From the NCBI GenBank assembly GCA_903855945.1, contig CAIOAK010000179.1:1-64000 (forward strand): DNA of 64,000 nt, read 5' to 3'. A model generated the notes under the pieces. The model was not told the origin of the DNA. It worked only from the letters and a program-made list of their open reading frames with translations, and ran no database searches. The stretch's first letter is position 1; each line of letters opens with the position of its first letter. This document shows positions 53,182 to 63,400 of this stretch, piece after piece. The position numbers and the translations under genes are program-made. The stretch is from an uncultured Anaeromyxobacter sp. Lineage in GTDB: Bacteria > Myxococcota > Myxococcia > Myxococcales > Anaeromyxobacteraceae.

Positions 53182-55149
53182 TCAGCCGCCGGCCGGCTCG
53201 GGCGCGAGCGGGTGGGTGTCCGGATCGCCGGGCGCGTCCGACCCCAGGTAGGCCTCGACCACCTTGGGGTGGCGCTTCACCTCTGCGGGCGTGCCCTCGG
53301 CGATGAGCTTCCCCCCGTCGAGGGCGGTCACGACGTCGCAGAGCTCGGTCACCACGTCCATGTGGTGCTCGATGAGGATGATGGTGATGCCGCGCTGGTG
53401 GATCTTGCGGATGATCTCGACCTGCTTCACCACGTCGGGGTGGGCGAGGCCAGCGGCCGGCTCGTCGAGGATGAGCACCTCGGGGCGCCGGGCCAGCGCC
53501 CGGGCGATCTCCAGGAAGCGCTGGGCGCCGTAGGTGAGGTCCTTGGCGGGCTTGCGGGCCTGGTCCCCGAGCCCCACGAACGCGAGCAGCGCCAGCGCGT
53601 CGGCCTGGGCGCGACGCTCCTCGCGCCGGGCGAACCCGAGCAGCACGAGCGGGAGCGGCACCCGGTAGACCCCGCGGAGCGCCACCATCACGTTCTCCAG
53701 CGCCGTCATGCCGCTGAAGAGCTGCAGGTTCTGGAAGGTGCGGGCCACGCCCGCCCGTGCCGCGGCGAACAGGCTCCCCACCGGGAGCGCCTTGCCGCCG
53801 AGGAGCATCGTCCCCTCGGTGGGCGTGTAGAGCCCAGACACCACGTTCACGACCGTACTCTTGCCGGAGCCGTTCGGCCCGATGAGGCCGTGGACGCTGC
53901 CGGCCTTGACCCGGATGGTGAGCCCGTCGACGGCCTTCACGCCGCCGAACCAGCGCTTGAGGTCCCGGATCTCCAGCGCATCGCCGGTGCCCGCCGGGCG
54001 CGCCGGGAGCACCGCGTCGAGAGATGACGGGGCCGGGAGCGGCGGCGGCTCGACCCGGAAGAGGCGGGCCAGGAAGGAGGTGGCAAAGCCCATGAGCCCC
54101 TCGGGGAGCCCCACCACCACCGAGAAGAGCATCAGCGCGAAGATGGCCTTGCGCCAGTCCTCGGTGTTCTTCACGAGCAGGCTCCCGCCGAGGAGCGTGG
54201 CCGTGGCCACGATGGGCGAGAAGGCCTGGAAGGCCCGCAGCCGGCGACTGGTCATCCCACGGATGCCCGCGAAGAGCGCCACGGCGAGGCCGGCCGCCGA
54301 GAAGGCCTGGAAGAGGAACTTGTTCGAGAGCAGGTTGGGGAGCAGGGCCACGAGCGCCGCGCCGACCACGGCGCCCCAGAGGCTCTTGCGCCCGCCCAGC
54401 ACCACCCCGAGCAGCAGGATGACGGTGAGCTCGTAGACGAAGACGGTGGGCTGGAGGTACTGGAAGTTGAAGGCGTAGAGCGCGCCGGCCAGTCCGCCCA
54501 GGCCCGAGCCGAGCGCGAAGCCGGCCACCTTGTGGCGGTAGGTGCCCACGCCCATGGCGTCGGTGGCGATGGGGCTGTCCCGCAGCGCCTCGAAGGCCCG
54601 CCCCCACTGCGAGGAGAGCAGGTTGCGCATGGCCATCCAGACCAGCGCGAGCAGCAGCATGCACAGCCAGTAGAACTCGCGCGAGGTGAGCGCGAATCCG
54701 AGGAGCGGCGGGCGCGGCACCGGGAGTCCCTGCGCGCCGAGCGTGAGGTGCTCCCACTCGTTCAGCACCATGGTGGTGAGCGCGGTGAAGGAGAGCGTGG
54801 CGAGAGCGAACTGGGGCCCCTCGAGCCGCAACGCCGGGAGCGCCAGCAGCGCGCCGATCACGGTGCAGACCAGCGTGGCCAGCACGATGGCCATGGGGAC
54901 GCCCAGGCCGAGCCGGATGACGCCGATGCCGGCGGCGTAGCCGCCCAGCCCCAGGAAGGCGGCCTGTGCGAGGTTCACCTGGCCGAGGTAGCCGACGGTG
55001 ACGTCGAGGCCGATGAGCAGGATGCCGTAGATGGCGAGCAGGGTGAGCAGGCCGAGCGCGTAGCTCGAGGTCACGAAGAGCGGCAGCACCGCCAGCAGCG
55101 TGAACATCGCCAGTTCGGAACCGCGGACGAGGAGGAGGCGCTTGAGCAC
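53182..55149 (-). CDS. Fused LivM permease and LivG ATP-binding protein
   Basis: A 655-residue polypeptide joining two subunits that are usually separate. Residues 1-about 310 are the LivM-type permease (GLDVTVGYLGQVNLAQAAFLGLGGYAAG, FALATLSFTAL, ILLLGVVLGGRKSLWG). A roughly 80-residue linker with two extra hydrophobic segments (about 317-333, 345-365) follows. Residues about 388-640 are a LivG ATPase: Walker A GPNGSGKST near 424, signature LTYGAQRFLEIARAL, Walker B LILDEPAAGLAHPD. Both halves keep their motifs, so the fusion is likely functional. It imports branched-chain amino acids or amides with livH and livF. Starts at ATG 55149. Confidence 0.9.
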   Translation of the reverse strand: MLKRLLLVRGSELAMFTLLAVLPLFVTSSYALGLLTLLAIYGILLIGLDVTVGYLGQVNLAQAAFLGLGGYAAGIGVIRLGLGVPMAIVLATLVCTVIGALLALPALRLEGPQFALATLSFTALTTMVLNEWEHLTLGAQGLPVPRPPLLGFALTSREFYWLCMLLLALVWMAMRNLLSSQWGRAFEALRDSPIATDAMGVGTYRHKVAGFALGSGLGGLAGALYAFNFQYLQPTVFVYELTVILLLGVVLGGRKSLWGAVVGAALVALLPNLLSNKFLFQAFSAAGLAVALFAGIRGMTSRRLRAFQAFSPIVATATLLGGSLLVKNTEDWRKAIFALMLFSVVVGLPEGLMGFATSFLARLFRVEPPPLPAPSSLDAVLPARPAGTGDALEIRDLKRWFGGVKAVDGLTIRVKAGSVHGLIGPNGSGKSTVVNVVSGLYTPTEGTMLLGGKALPVGSLFAAARAGVARTFQNLQLFSGMTALENVMVALRGVYRVPLPLVLLGFARREERRAQADALALLAFVGLGDQARKPAKDLTYGAQRFLEIARALARRPEVLILDEPAAGLAHPDVVKQVEIIRKIHQRGITIILIEHHMDVVTELCDVVTALDGGKLIAEGTPAEVKRHPKVVEAYLGSDAPGDPDTHPLAPEPAGG

Positions 55150-55161
55150 GGTTCGGCCTCC

Positions 55162-56040
55162 CTAGACCTTGCGGATGACGGCCTTGCCGAACACGCCGGT
55201 GGGGCGGACGGCGAGCGCCAGGATGAGGAGCAGGAGCCCGGGCGCCTCGCGCCAGCCGCTCCCGATGTAGAAGGAGGCCAGGCTCTCGAGCGCGCCGAGG
55301 AAGAGGCCGATGAGGACCACGCCGAACCCCGACTCGAGGCCGGCGACCACCGCCACCGAGAAGGCCTTGAGCACGAACGAGGCCGCCATGGTGGGGCCGA
55401 CGGTGGTGATGGGCGAGACGAGGATGCCGGCCAGCGCCGCCACGCCGCCCGACAGCGCGTAGGAGAGCACCACCGTCCGCGTCGCCGAGATGCCCATCAG
55501 CTCGGCGGCGTCCCGGTCGGCGGCCACCGCCTCGACGGCCTTGCCGAGCAAGGTGCGCCGCTTGAAGAGCTCGATGAGCCCCATCACGGCGAGCACGCCG
55601 ACGAGCACCGAGATCTCGAGCCAGGTCACGTCCACGCCGAGGACGTGGACGGGCGTGGAGGGGATCGGGGTCGGGAAGGGGCGGTCGTCGCGCCCCCAGA
55701 TGTTCTCGGCGAACGAGAAGAGGAAGAGGCCGATGATGATGGTGAGGAGGATCCAGCCCTCGCTCTTCTGCTCCAGCGCGAGCCGGACGCCCGTCCGCTC
55801 CACCGCGAGCCCGAGCAGCGCCCCGAAGAGGAGGCCGCCGGGGATGACGAGCAGGTAGGGCAGCCCGAGGTTGATGAGGGTCAGGCTGAAGAAGGCCGAC
55901 ACCATCACCAGCTCGCCCTGGCCGAAGTTGAGGCTCTTGCTCGTGGCGTAGGTGAGCTGGAAGCCGTAGGCGATGAGGGCGTAGACGAGCCCCATGAGCG
56001 CGCCGCTCACGGCCATCTGGGCGATGATCGAACCGGGCAA
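55162..56040 (-). CDS. livH: Branched-chain amino-acid ABC transporter permease LivH
   Basis: A 292-residue permease with eight or so helices. GLVYALIAYGFQLTYATSKSLNFGQGELVMV is the conserved LivH N terminus, and AADRDAAELMGISATRTVVLSYALSGG is its permease loop. It follows the substrate-binding-protein gene after a gap holding a strong stem-loop, and precedes the LivMG fusion by 12 bases. Confidence 0.93.
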   Translation of the reverse strand: MPGSIIAQMAVSGALMGLVYALIAYGFQLTYATSKSLNFGQGELVMVSAFFSLTLINLGLPYLLVIPGGLLFGALLGLAVERTGVRLALEQKSEGWILLTIIIGLFLFSFAENIWGRDDRPFPTPIPSTPVHVLGVDVTWLEISVLVGVLAVMGLIELFKRRTLLGKAVEAVAADRDAAELMGISATRTVVLSYALSGGVAALAGILVSPITTVGPTMAASFVLKAFSVAVVAGLESGFGVVLIGLFLGALESLASFYIGSGWREAPGLLLLILALAVRPTGVFGKAVIRKV

Positions 56041-56061
56041 GGGGTGCTCGCGCGAGGGGGC

Positions 56062-56088
56062 GGGGGAGGAGGCGGAACCTCCTCCCCC
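56062..56088 (-). promoter_or_regulatory. Stable stem-loop between the binding-protein gene and livH
   Basis: A perfect 11-bp inverted repeat, GGGGGAGGAGG (56062-56072) and CCTCCTCCCCC (56078-56088), flanks a 5-base loop and lies 12 bases past the binding-protein stop on the minus strand. No U-tract follows, so it is unlikely to be a full terminator. It fits the usual intercistronic hairpin that stabilises the binding-protein mRNA and lowers expression of the downstream permeases. Confidence 0.7.
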
Positions 56089-56100
56089 GGATGGCAGGAG

Positions 56101-57342
56101 CTACTTGGCGGCCTGGGCCTTCAGGCGGTCGCGGTCGGCCGGGTTGGCGAAGACCACGCGCCCGTCCTGGACCTTGCCCATCACCACCTGGGCGCGGCGG
56201 AAGGCCTCGTGGGTCTCGAAGTTGCTCGGGTCCCACTTCGTGTAGGGCTTGTTCCAGGTGGCGATGATGCCCTTCACCGGGGTCTTCAAGTCCTCGAGGG
56301 CCGCCGTGATGGCCTTCGGGTCGGTGCTCTTCGCCTGCTTCACCGCCTCGGCGAAGATCAGCACCGCGTCGTAGCCCTGGGCGGCCGAGACGGGCGAGGG
56401 GATGCGCTCCACCTTGTAGGCGGCGTGGTAGTCGGAGATGAACTTGTCGATCTTCGGCGAGATGCCCTTCTCCTCGATGAAGGTCTGGGGCATGAGCGCA
56501 CCGTTCCCGTTGGCGCCGGCGTTGTCGATGTAGTTGGACATCGACAGCGTCCAGCCGCCGATGAGCGGCACGTTGTAGCCGACCTTGGCCTTGCCGTTGG
56601 CGATGGCGGCGAGCTCGGGCCCGATGCCCCAGATGAGGATGGCCTGGGCGCCGGCGGCCTTGGCCTTGAGGAGCTGGGCGGTCATGTCCTTGTCACCGAT
56701 GTTCCACTTCTCGAGGGCGACCACCTCGAGCTTGTTGCCCTGCAGCTTGATCTGGTTCTGCAGGTCGTCGCGGCCGGAGACGCCGTAGTTGGTCGAGTCG
56801 AAGAAGATGGCCACCTTCTTCAGGCCCAGCCGGATCGCCTCCTCGACCACCATGGCGCCCTGGATGCCGTCGTGGGCGGCGAAGCGGAAGATGGAGAGGG
56901 TCTTCGGCCCCTCGACCGGCGGCGGGCCGGCCTTGTTCGCCCACTGGGTCATCGAGGCCGAGCCGGCCGCCGGGCAGATGATCTTGCCGATGCCCTTCTC
57001 CTGCAGATACTTGTCGCCGGCCATGACCACGCCGGTGTTCACGGAGCCGATGACGCCGGAGAGGTCGGACATCGAGGCCAGTTCCTGCGCGATGAGCGCG
57101 CCGCGCTCGTTCTTGGCCTCGTCGTCGCGCTCGACGATCTCGATCTTCATCTTCTTCCCGCCGACGTCGATGCCTCCGGCGGCGTTGATCTCGGCGATGG
57201 CGAGCTTGGAGCCGTCGCGGGTGGAGGTGCCCATGGGGGCCGAGCCGCCCGAGTACGGACCGGTGAGCGCGAGCTTGATGGTGTCGGCGGCGAGCGCCGG
57301 GACGGCGAGCACGCAGAGGAACGCAGCGAGGAGTGCCTTCAT
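56101..57342 (-). CDS. Branched-chain amino-acid ABC transporter substrate-binding protein
   Basis: A 413-residue periplasmic binding protein. Signal peptide MKALLAAFLCVLAVPALA, then the Leu/Ile/Val-binding fold: IKLALTGPYSGGSAPMGTSTRDGSKLAIAEINAAGGI, FDSTNYGVSGRDDLQNQI and a GFGYDAVLIFA-like AQGYDAVLIFAEAVKQA segment. It captures branched-chain amino acids or a related ligand (the family also binds urea and short amides) for LivH/LivMG/LivF. First gene of the liv operon, with a GGAAG ribosome-binding site before the ATG. Confidence 0.93.
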   Translation of the reverse strand: MKALLAAFLCVLAVPALAADTIKLALTGPYSGGSAPMGTSTRDGSKLAIAEINAAGGIDVGGKKMKIEIVERDDEAKNERGALIAQELASMSDLSGVIGSVNTGVVMAGDKYLQEKGIGKIICPAAGSASMTQWANKAGPPPVEGPKTLSIFRFAAHDGIQGAMVVEEAIRLGLKKVAIFFDSTNYGVSGRDDLQNQIKLQGNKLEVVALEKWNIGDKDMTAQLLKAKAAGAQAILIWGIGPELAAIANGKAKVGYNVPLIGGWTLSMSNYIDNAGANGNGALMPQTFIEEKGISPKIDKFISDYHAAYKVERIPSPVSAAQGYDAVLIFAEAVKQAKSTDPKAITAALEDLKTPVKGIIATWNKPYTKWDPSNFETHEAFRRAQVVMGKVQDGRVVFANPADRDRLKAQAAK

Positions 57343-57471
57343 CGTGGTCTTCCCTTCCTGTTGAGGGCGCCGGAGCGAGGGGCCCGGCGCGGGCTTTCCT
57401 GCCTGGAAGCCGCTACTTATCTTTGCGCGAACGCTAGCACGAGCGGAGGAGGAGCCTGACCCGAAATGGCG

Positions 57472-57508
57472 TAACGCGCTGCGTTATCGCGATGACCACC
57501 CGGATAAC
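57472..57508. promoter_or_regulatory. Cluster of inverted GTTA/TAAC repeats in the liv-amidohydrolase divergent region
   Basis: TAACGC (57472-57477) and GCGTTA (57481-57486) form a perfect inverted repeat with 3 bases between. GTTATC (57483-57488) and GATAAC (57503-57508) form a second, overlapping pair 14 bases apart. They lie in the 213-base gap between the liv operon and the amidohydrolase gene and could bind one regulator controlling both. Confidence 0.35.
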
Positions 57509-57555
57509 CACTCCTGACCATTTCGCCCGCGCCCTCCCTGGGCGAATGTGTACGG

Positions 57556-59304
57556 ATGAACACTCTCCTGAGCCTCCTCCTGCCGGCCCTGGCTGCCCTC
57601 GCGCTCCTCCTCGGTCCGACGGCGTCGCACGCCGCGCCGGCTGGCCTTCCGCGCAAGGCCGCCGTGCCCAGTCCAGCCGACGTCGTCTTCCTGAACGGCA
57701 AGATCGTCACCCTCGACACGAAGGGTTCGGTGGTGTCGGCCGTCGCCATCCGGAACGGCCGCTTCGTGGCCGTCGGGACCGACAGCGCGGTCCGTAAGCT
57801 CGCCGGCAAGGGCACCCGCATCGTGGACCTGGACGGGAAGACCGTCGTGCCCGGGCTCATCGACGCCCACTGCCATCCGGCACCGACGATGGTCTTCACG
57901 CAGGCCGTGGATGCGCGCGCGCCGGGAGTCCCGACGGTGGCGAAGGTGCTCCTGAACATCGAGGAGCGGGTGAAGGTCACGCCCAAGGGAGACTGGGTCG
58001 TGGTGGTCGGGTCGTCGGCCTCGCAGACCAAGTTCCTGGAGAAGCGACTCCCCAGCCGGGCGGAGCTCGACCGGGCCGCCCCCGAGAACCCGGTCTGGTT
58101 CTGGAACGGGACGCACGCCGAGGTGCTGAACTCCAAGGGGCTCGCCGCGCTGGGGATCTCGAAGGGAAACCTGAAGCTGCCCCACGGCGGCCGCGTCGAG
58201 GTGGACGCGAACGGCGAGCCCACCGGCCAGATGTTCGAGGGGGAGGCCAACGTCCCGTTCGTCCCGGACGCGAAGACCGTGGTGGGCTGGTTCGCGAAGG
58301 ACATCCCGGCACTGTGGAACGCCCGCGGCTTCACGACGGTGAACGGCATGCTGGCGCTCGACGAGGCGGCTGCGCTGCGCGCGGTGGCCCGGTCGGGTAC
58401 CCGTCCGACCATCCGCTACTCCCACTTCGTCTTCGCCGAGCCGAATGGCGTGGGCATGCCCGCCGACCTCTCCGTCCTCGCCATGCCGGCCGGCACATCG
58501 ACCGACGACTTCAAGACCACCGGGATCAAGCTCTGGATCGACGGCGAGGTGGACGCGGGCTCCGGCTTCTGCAAGGACCCCTACGCCGATCCCACGGGCG
58601 TCCCGGATGGCGGACGCGGCCTCCTCGTGACCACGGAGGCGCAGGCAACCGACTTCGCGCGCAGGGCCCGCGCCGCCGGCCTGGGCGTGGCCCTGCACGC
58701 CTCGTGCGACGCCTCGAGCGAGATCGCGGTGCGGGCGCTGCGCACCGTGGCGCGCGAGGGGGGGAAGCCGACCCTGCAGCGGATGGACCACTACGGCCAG
58801 TTCGTGGGCCCCACGCCCGAGGTGTCGAAGGCGGTGAAGGAGCTGGGGATCCACGTGGTCACCCAGCCGGCCTGGCTCCTCTTCCTCGGCAAGTCCACCC
58901 GCGACCTGCTCGGGGAGGAGCGCACCGCCACGGCGTGGCGCTACCGGTCGATGGTGAAGGCCGGGCTCAAGCCGGCCGGGTCGTCCGACACCACCGGCGC
59001 CTACCTGGAAGCCTCGAACCCCTTCGTGCACATGAAGGCGGCGGTGACCCGGCGGAGCGACATGGGCATCGTCCAGCCGGAGGAGGCCCTCTCGGTCGCC
59101 GACGCCCTGCGGATGTGGACCCTCTGGGGGGCGCGGGCCATCGGCGAGGAGCGCTCGCGCGGGTCGATCGAGAAGGGGAAGCTCGCCGACATGACGGTGC
59201 TCACCGAGGACCTCTTCACGATCCCGCCCGAGCGGATCGACCAGGTTCGCGCGGCCCAGACCATCGTGGGCGGGGAGGTCGTCTACCGGGCCGATCCGGG
59301 GTAA
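57556..59304 (+). CDS. Exported amidohydrolase, YtcJ-like
   Basis: A 582-residue exported metal-dependent hydrolase. Signal peptide (residues 1-27, ending SHA), then VVFLNGKIVTLD, AIRNGRFVAVG and DLDGKTVVPGLIDAHCHP, with the HxH metal pair of the amidohydrolase barrel. The KLWIDGEVDAGSGFCKDP and MDHYGQFVGP blocks and a C-terminal GSIEKGKLADMTVLTEDLF match YtcJ-type Amidohydro_3 proteins. It hydrolyses an unknown N-acyl or amide substrate in the periplasm. The liv transporter across the divergent gap may import the product; that is inference. Confidence 0.88.
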   Translation: MNTLLSLLLPALAALALLLGPTASHAAPAGLPRKAAVPSPADVVFLNGKIVTLDTKGSVVSAVAIRNGRFVAVGTDSAVRKLAGKGTRIVDLDGKTVVPGLIDAHCHPAPTMVFTQAVDARAPGVPTVAKVLLNIEERVKVTPKGDWVVVVGSSASQTKFLEKRLPSRAELDRAAPENPVWFWNGTHAEVLNSKGLAALGISKGNLKLPHGGRVEVDANGEPTGQMFEGEANVPFVPDAKTVVGWFAKDIPALWNARGFTTVNGMLALDEAAALRAVARSGTRPTIRYSHFVFAEPNGVGMPADLSVLAMPAGTSTDDFKTTGIKLWIDGEVDAGSGFCKDPYADPTGVPDGGRGLLVTTEAQATDFARRARAAGLGVALHASCDASSEIAVRALRTVAREGGKPTLQRMDHYGQFVGPTPEVSKAVKELGIHVVTQPAWLLFLGKSTRDLLGEERTATAWRYRSMVKAGLKPAGSSDTTGAYLEASNPFVHMKAAVTRRSDMGIVQPEEALSVADALRMWTLWGARAIGEERSRGSIEKGKLADMTVLTEDLFTIPPERIDQVRAAQTIVGGEVVYRADPG

Positions 59305-59314
59305 GGATGGGTCC

Positions 59315-60451
59315 ATGAAAGCCAGGCGATGGATCCTCGGCGGACTCGCCCTCGCCTCGGTGGTCGCCGGGTCGGCGTGGCTCCTGCGCTCCCGGTCGTC
59401 CGGGGCGGGCGGCCCCTCCCCCGGGGGTGGTGACCTGGCCCAGCGGGTGGTCCCCGTGACGTCGGCCACCGTCCAGCGGCGCGACGTCCCCACCTGGCTC
59501 GAGGGGCTGGGGACGGTCGTCGCCTTCAAGACCATCGCCGTCAAGTCGCAGGTGGACGGGCGGCTCGAGGCGGTCCACTTCAAGGAGGGGGAGTCGGTCA
59601 AGAAGGGGCAGCTCCTCGCCCAGATCGACCCGCGCCCCTTCGAGGTGCAGCTCCACCAGGCGGAGGGGGCGCTGGCCCGGGACCGGGCGCAGCTCGAGAA
59701 CGCGAAGCTCACCTCGGTCCGCGCGAAGACGCTCTGGGACAAGCAGCTGAACGCGCGCTCGAACCTGGACGACGCCGTCGCGATGGTGGGGCAGCTCGAG
59801 GGGACGGTGGCGGTGGACCAGGCCGCCATCGAGAGCGCCCGGCTGAACCTCGATTTCGCGCGCATCACCTCACCCGTGGACGGCGTCACCGGAGTCCGGC
59901 TCGTCGATCCGGGCAATCTCGTGCGGGCCACCGACCCCGCCGGCATCGTGGTGGTCACCCAGCTCGACCCCATCTCGGTGATCTTCACCGTGCCCCAGGA
60001 CGACCTCCCGCGCATCTCGGCGCAGATGCGCCGCGGCAAGCTGGAGGTCCGCGCCTACAGCCGCGACGGCGCGACGCTGCTCGGCACCGGCTGGCTCGAG
60101 CTCATCGACAACCAGATCAACCAGGCCACCGCCACGCTGCGGCTGAAGGCGGTGCTGCCGAACCCCCAGCGCGCGCTCTGGCCGAACCAGTTCGTGAAGG
60201 CTCGGCTCCTGCTCGGGACGCGCAAGGACGCGCTGGTCGTCCCGGCCACCGCGCTGCAGCGGGGCCCGAACGGTTCCTTCATCTACGTCATCGGGAAGGA
60301 CGACACGGTTCAGCCTCGTCCGGTGCGCGCCGATCCCCCGCTGGGCCAGACCGCCATCGTCGAGGAGGGGCTCGTGGAGGGGGAGCGGATCGTCGCCGAC
60401 GGCCAGGGACAGCTCCGGCCGGGCGCCAAGGTCGCGCCGCGCGACCGATGA
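59315..60451 (+). CDS. RND efflux periplasmic adaptor, MdtA-like
   Basis: A 378-residue membrane-fusion protein. A short membrane anchor (residues about 6-26) leads into VQRRDVPTWLEGLGTVVAFKTIAVKSQVDGRLEAVHFKEG, the lipoyl half characteristic of MdtA/AcrA-like adaptors. The hairpin is short, and the RITSPVDGVTGVRLVDPG second half, the beta-barrel and a membrane-proximal domain follow. It joins the RND pumps encoded next to an outer-membrane channel. The stop overlaps the next ATG by 4 bases. Confidence 0.93.
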   Translation: MKARRWILGGLALASVVAGSAWLLRSRSSGAGGPSPGGGDLAQRVVPVTSATVQRRDVPTWLEGLGTVVAFKTIAVKSQVDGRLEAVHFKEGESVKKGQLLAQIDPRPFEVQLHQAEGALARDRAQLENAKLTSVRAKTLWDKQLNARSNLDDAVAMVGQLEGTVAVDQAAIESARLNLDFARITSPVDGVTGVRLVDPGNLVRATDPAGIVVVTQLDPISVIFTVPQDDLPRISAQMRRGKLEVRAYSRDGATLLGTGWLELIDNQINQATATLRLKAVLPNPQRALWPNQFVKARLLLGTRKDALVVPATALQRGPNGSFIYVIGKDDTVQPRPVRADPPLGQTAIVEEGLVEGERIVADGQGQLRPGAKVAPRDR

Positions 60452-63400
60452 GCGTCTCCGAACCCTTCATCCGGCGACCGGTCGCCACCTCGCTCCTCAC
60501 CGCGGGGCTCATGCTGGCGGGCCTGCTCGGCTACCGGCAGCTACCCGTCTCGGCGCTGCCGCAGGTCGATTACCCCACCATCGTGGTGTCCACGATGCTC
60601 CCGGGCGCGAGCGCCGAGACCATGGCCTCGGCGGTCACGACCCCGCTGGAGCGGCAGTTCGGCCAGATGCCGTCGCTCACGCAGATGACGTCGGTGTCGA
60701 GCTTCGGGACCGCGCAGATCACGCTGCAGTTCGACCTGGACCGGAGCATCGACGCCGCCGAGCAGGACGTGCAGGCGGCCATCAACGCGGCCACGAACCT
60801 GCTCCCGACCACGCTCCCATCGCCCCCCACCTACAGCAAGAGCAACCCGGCCGACGCCCCCATCCTCACGCTGAGTGTGAGCTCGGACACCCTGCCCATC
60901 GACCAGGTGGACGACGTGGCCGACTCCATCCTGGCCCAGAAGATCTCCCAGGTCGCCGGCGTGGGGCTCGTCACCATCAACGGCGGCCAGAAGCCCGCGG
61001 TGCGGGTCCAGGTGGACCCCACGGCGCTGGCGGGGGCCGGGCTCTCGCTGGAGGACGTCCGGCAGCTGCTCGTCCGGGCCAACGTGAACCAGCCCAAGGG
61101 GAACCTGGACGGACCGCGCCAGGACTTCACGCTGGCCACCAACGACCAGCTGGCCCGCGCCTCGAGCTTCCGTCCGCTCATCCTCGCCTTCCGGGGCGGC
61201 GCCCCCATCCGGCTGCAGGAGGTGGCGGACGTCATCGACGGCGTGGAGAACGACCAGCTGGCCGGCTGGGCCGAGGACCGGCCGGCGGTCATCCTGAACG
61301 TCCAGCGGCAGCCGGGCGCCAACGTCATCGAGGTGGCGGAGCGGGTGAAGGCGCTGCTCCCCCGGCTCGAGACGGCCATCCCCCGCGCCGTGGACGTGCG
61401 CATCCTCACCGACCGCACCCAGACGGTGCGGGCCTCCGTGGAGGACGTGCAGTTCACGCTGCTCCTCAGCGTGTTCCTGGTGGTGGCGGTCATCTACGTC
61501 TTCCTGCGCAGCCTGCGCGCCACCGTCATCCCCGGCGTCGCCGTTCCGCTCTCGCTCATCGGCACCTTCGGCGTGATGTACCTGTGCGGATACAGCCTGA
61601 ACAACCTCTCGCTCATGGCGCTCACCATCTCCACCGGCTTCGTGGTGGACGACGCCATCGTCATGATCGAGAACATCTCCCGCTACGTGGAGGCGGGTGA
61701 CCCACCCTTCGAGGCGGCGCTGAAGGGGGCCAAGCAGATCGGCTTCACCATCGTCTCCCTCACGGTGTCGCTCGTGGCGGTCCTCATCCCGCTCCTCTTC
61801 ATGGGCGGAATCGTGGGGCGGCTCTTCCGGGAATTCGCGGTCACGCTCAGCATCGCCATCGGAGTCTCGGCGGTGCTCTCCCTCACGCTCACCGCCATGA
61901 TGTGCGCCTGGCTGCTCCGCCCCCACGAGGAACCGGGCCGGCTGGGCCGGGCCTTCGAGGCCGGCTTCGACGCGACCCTTCGCGCCTACGACCGCTCGCT
62001 CCTCGTCGTCCTGCGCCACCAGCCCGCCACCCTCGCCGTGACCGTGGCCACGCTCCTGCTCACCGGCGCGCTCTGGGTGGTCATCCCCAAGGGCTTCTTC
62101 CCGCAGCAGGACACCGGGCTCCTCATCGGCGTGTCGGAGGCCCCCGCCGACGTCTCCTTCGAGAGCATGCGAACCCGGCAGCTGGCGCTCGTGGAGGTGG
62201 TGCGGGCCGACCCGGACGTGGTCTCGGTGGCCTCCTTCATCGGCGCCGACGGCACGAACCCCACGCCGAACAGCGGCCGGCTCTCCATCTCGCTGAAGCC
62301 CCGGGAGGAGCGGAAGGCGGACGCCGAGGAGATCATCGCGCGGCTCCGTCCCCGGCTCGCCGAGGTCTCCGGGATCGCCCTCTACCTGCAGCCGGTGCAG
62401 GACCTCCAGATCGACACGCGGGTGAGCCGTACCCAGTACCAGTACACGCTGGAGGACGCCGACGCGGCGGAGCTGGAGCAGTGGGGCCCGAAGGTGCTCG
62501 CGCGCCTCCAGTCCCTGCCTCAGCTCCGCGACGTGGCGAGCGACCTGCAGGCCGCCGGCCTCCAGGCCCGGCTCACCATCGACCGGGACACAGCCTCCCG
62601 GCTCGGGATCCTCCCGCAGGCCGTGGACGACGTGCTCTACGACGCCTTCGGCCAGCGCCAGGTCTCGACCATCTTCACCCAGCTCAACCAGTACCGGGTG
62701 ATCCTGGAGGTGAAGCCGGAGTTCCAGCAGGACCCCCAGGCGCTGGCCCACATCTACGTGCCCACCACGGGCGGGGATCAGGTGCCGCTCTCGGCCTTCA
62801 CCCACTTCGAGCCGGCGCGCACGCCGCTCGCGGTGAGTCACCAGGGCCAGTTCCCGGCGGCCACCATCTCCTTCAACCTCGCTCCGGGCGTCTCCCTCGG
62901 CCAGGCGGTAGACGCCATCCACGGCGCCGAGCGGGCGATCGGGATGCCCCCCAGCGTGCGCGCGCAGTTCGTGGGCACCGCCCAGGCCTTCCGGGAGTCG
63001 CTCGCCACGGCGCCCATCCTCATCCTCGCCGCGCTCATCACCGTCTACATCGTGCTGGGCGTGCTCTACGAGAGCTACATCCACCCGATCACGATCCTCT
63101 CCACCCTCCCCTCGGCCGGCGTGGGGGCGCTGCTCGCGCTCCTCCTGCTCCGCATCGACTTCAGCGTCATCGCCCTCATCGGCGTGGTGCTGCTCATCGG
63201 GATCGTGAAGAAGAACGCCATCATGATGATCGACTTCGCGCTCGAGGCGGAGCGGGAGCGGGGGGCGAGCCCCGAGGAGTCTATCTACCAGGCCTGCCTG
63301 CTCCGCTTCCGCCCCATCATGATGACCACCATGGCGGCGCTGCTCGGTGGCCTGCCCCTCGCGCTCGGCACCGGCACCGGGTCGGAGCTGCGGCGGCCGC

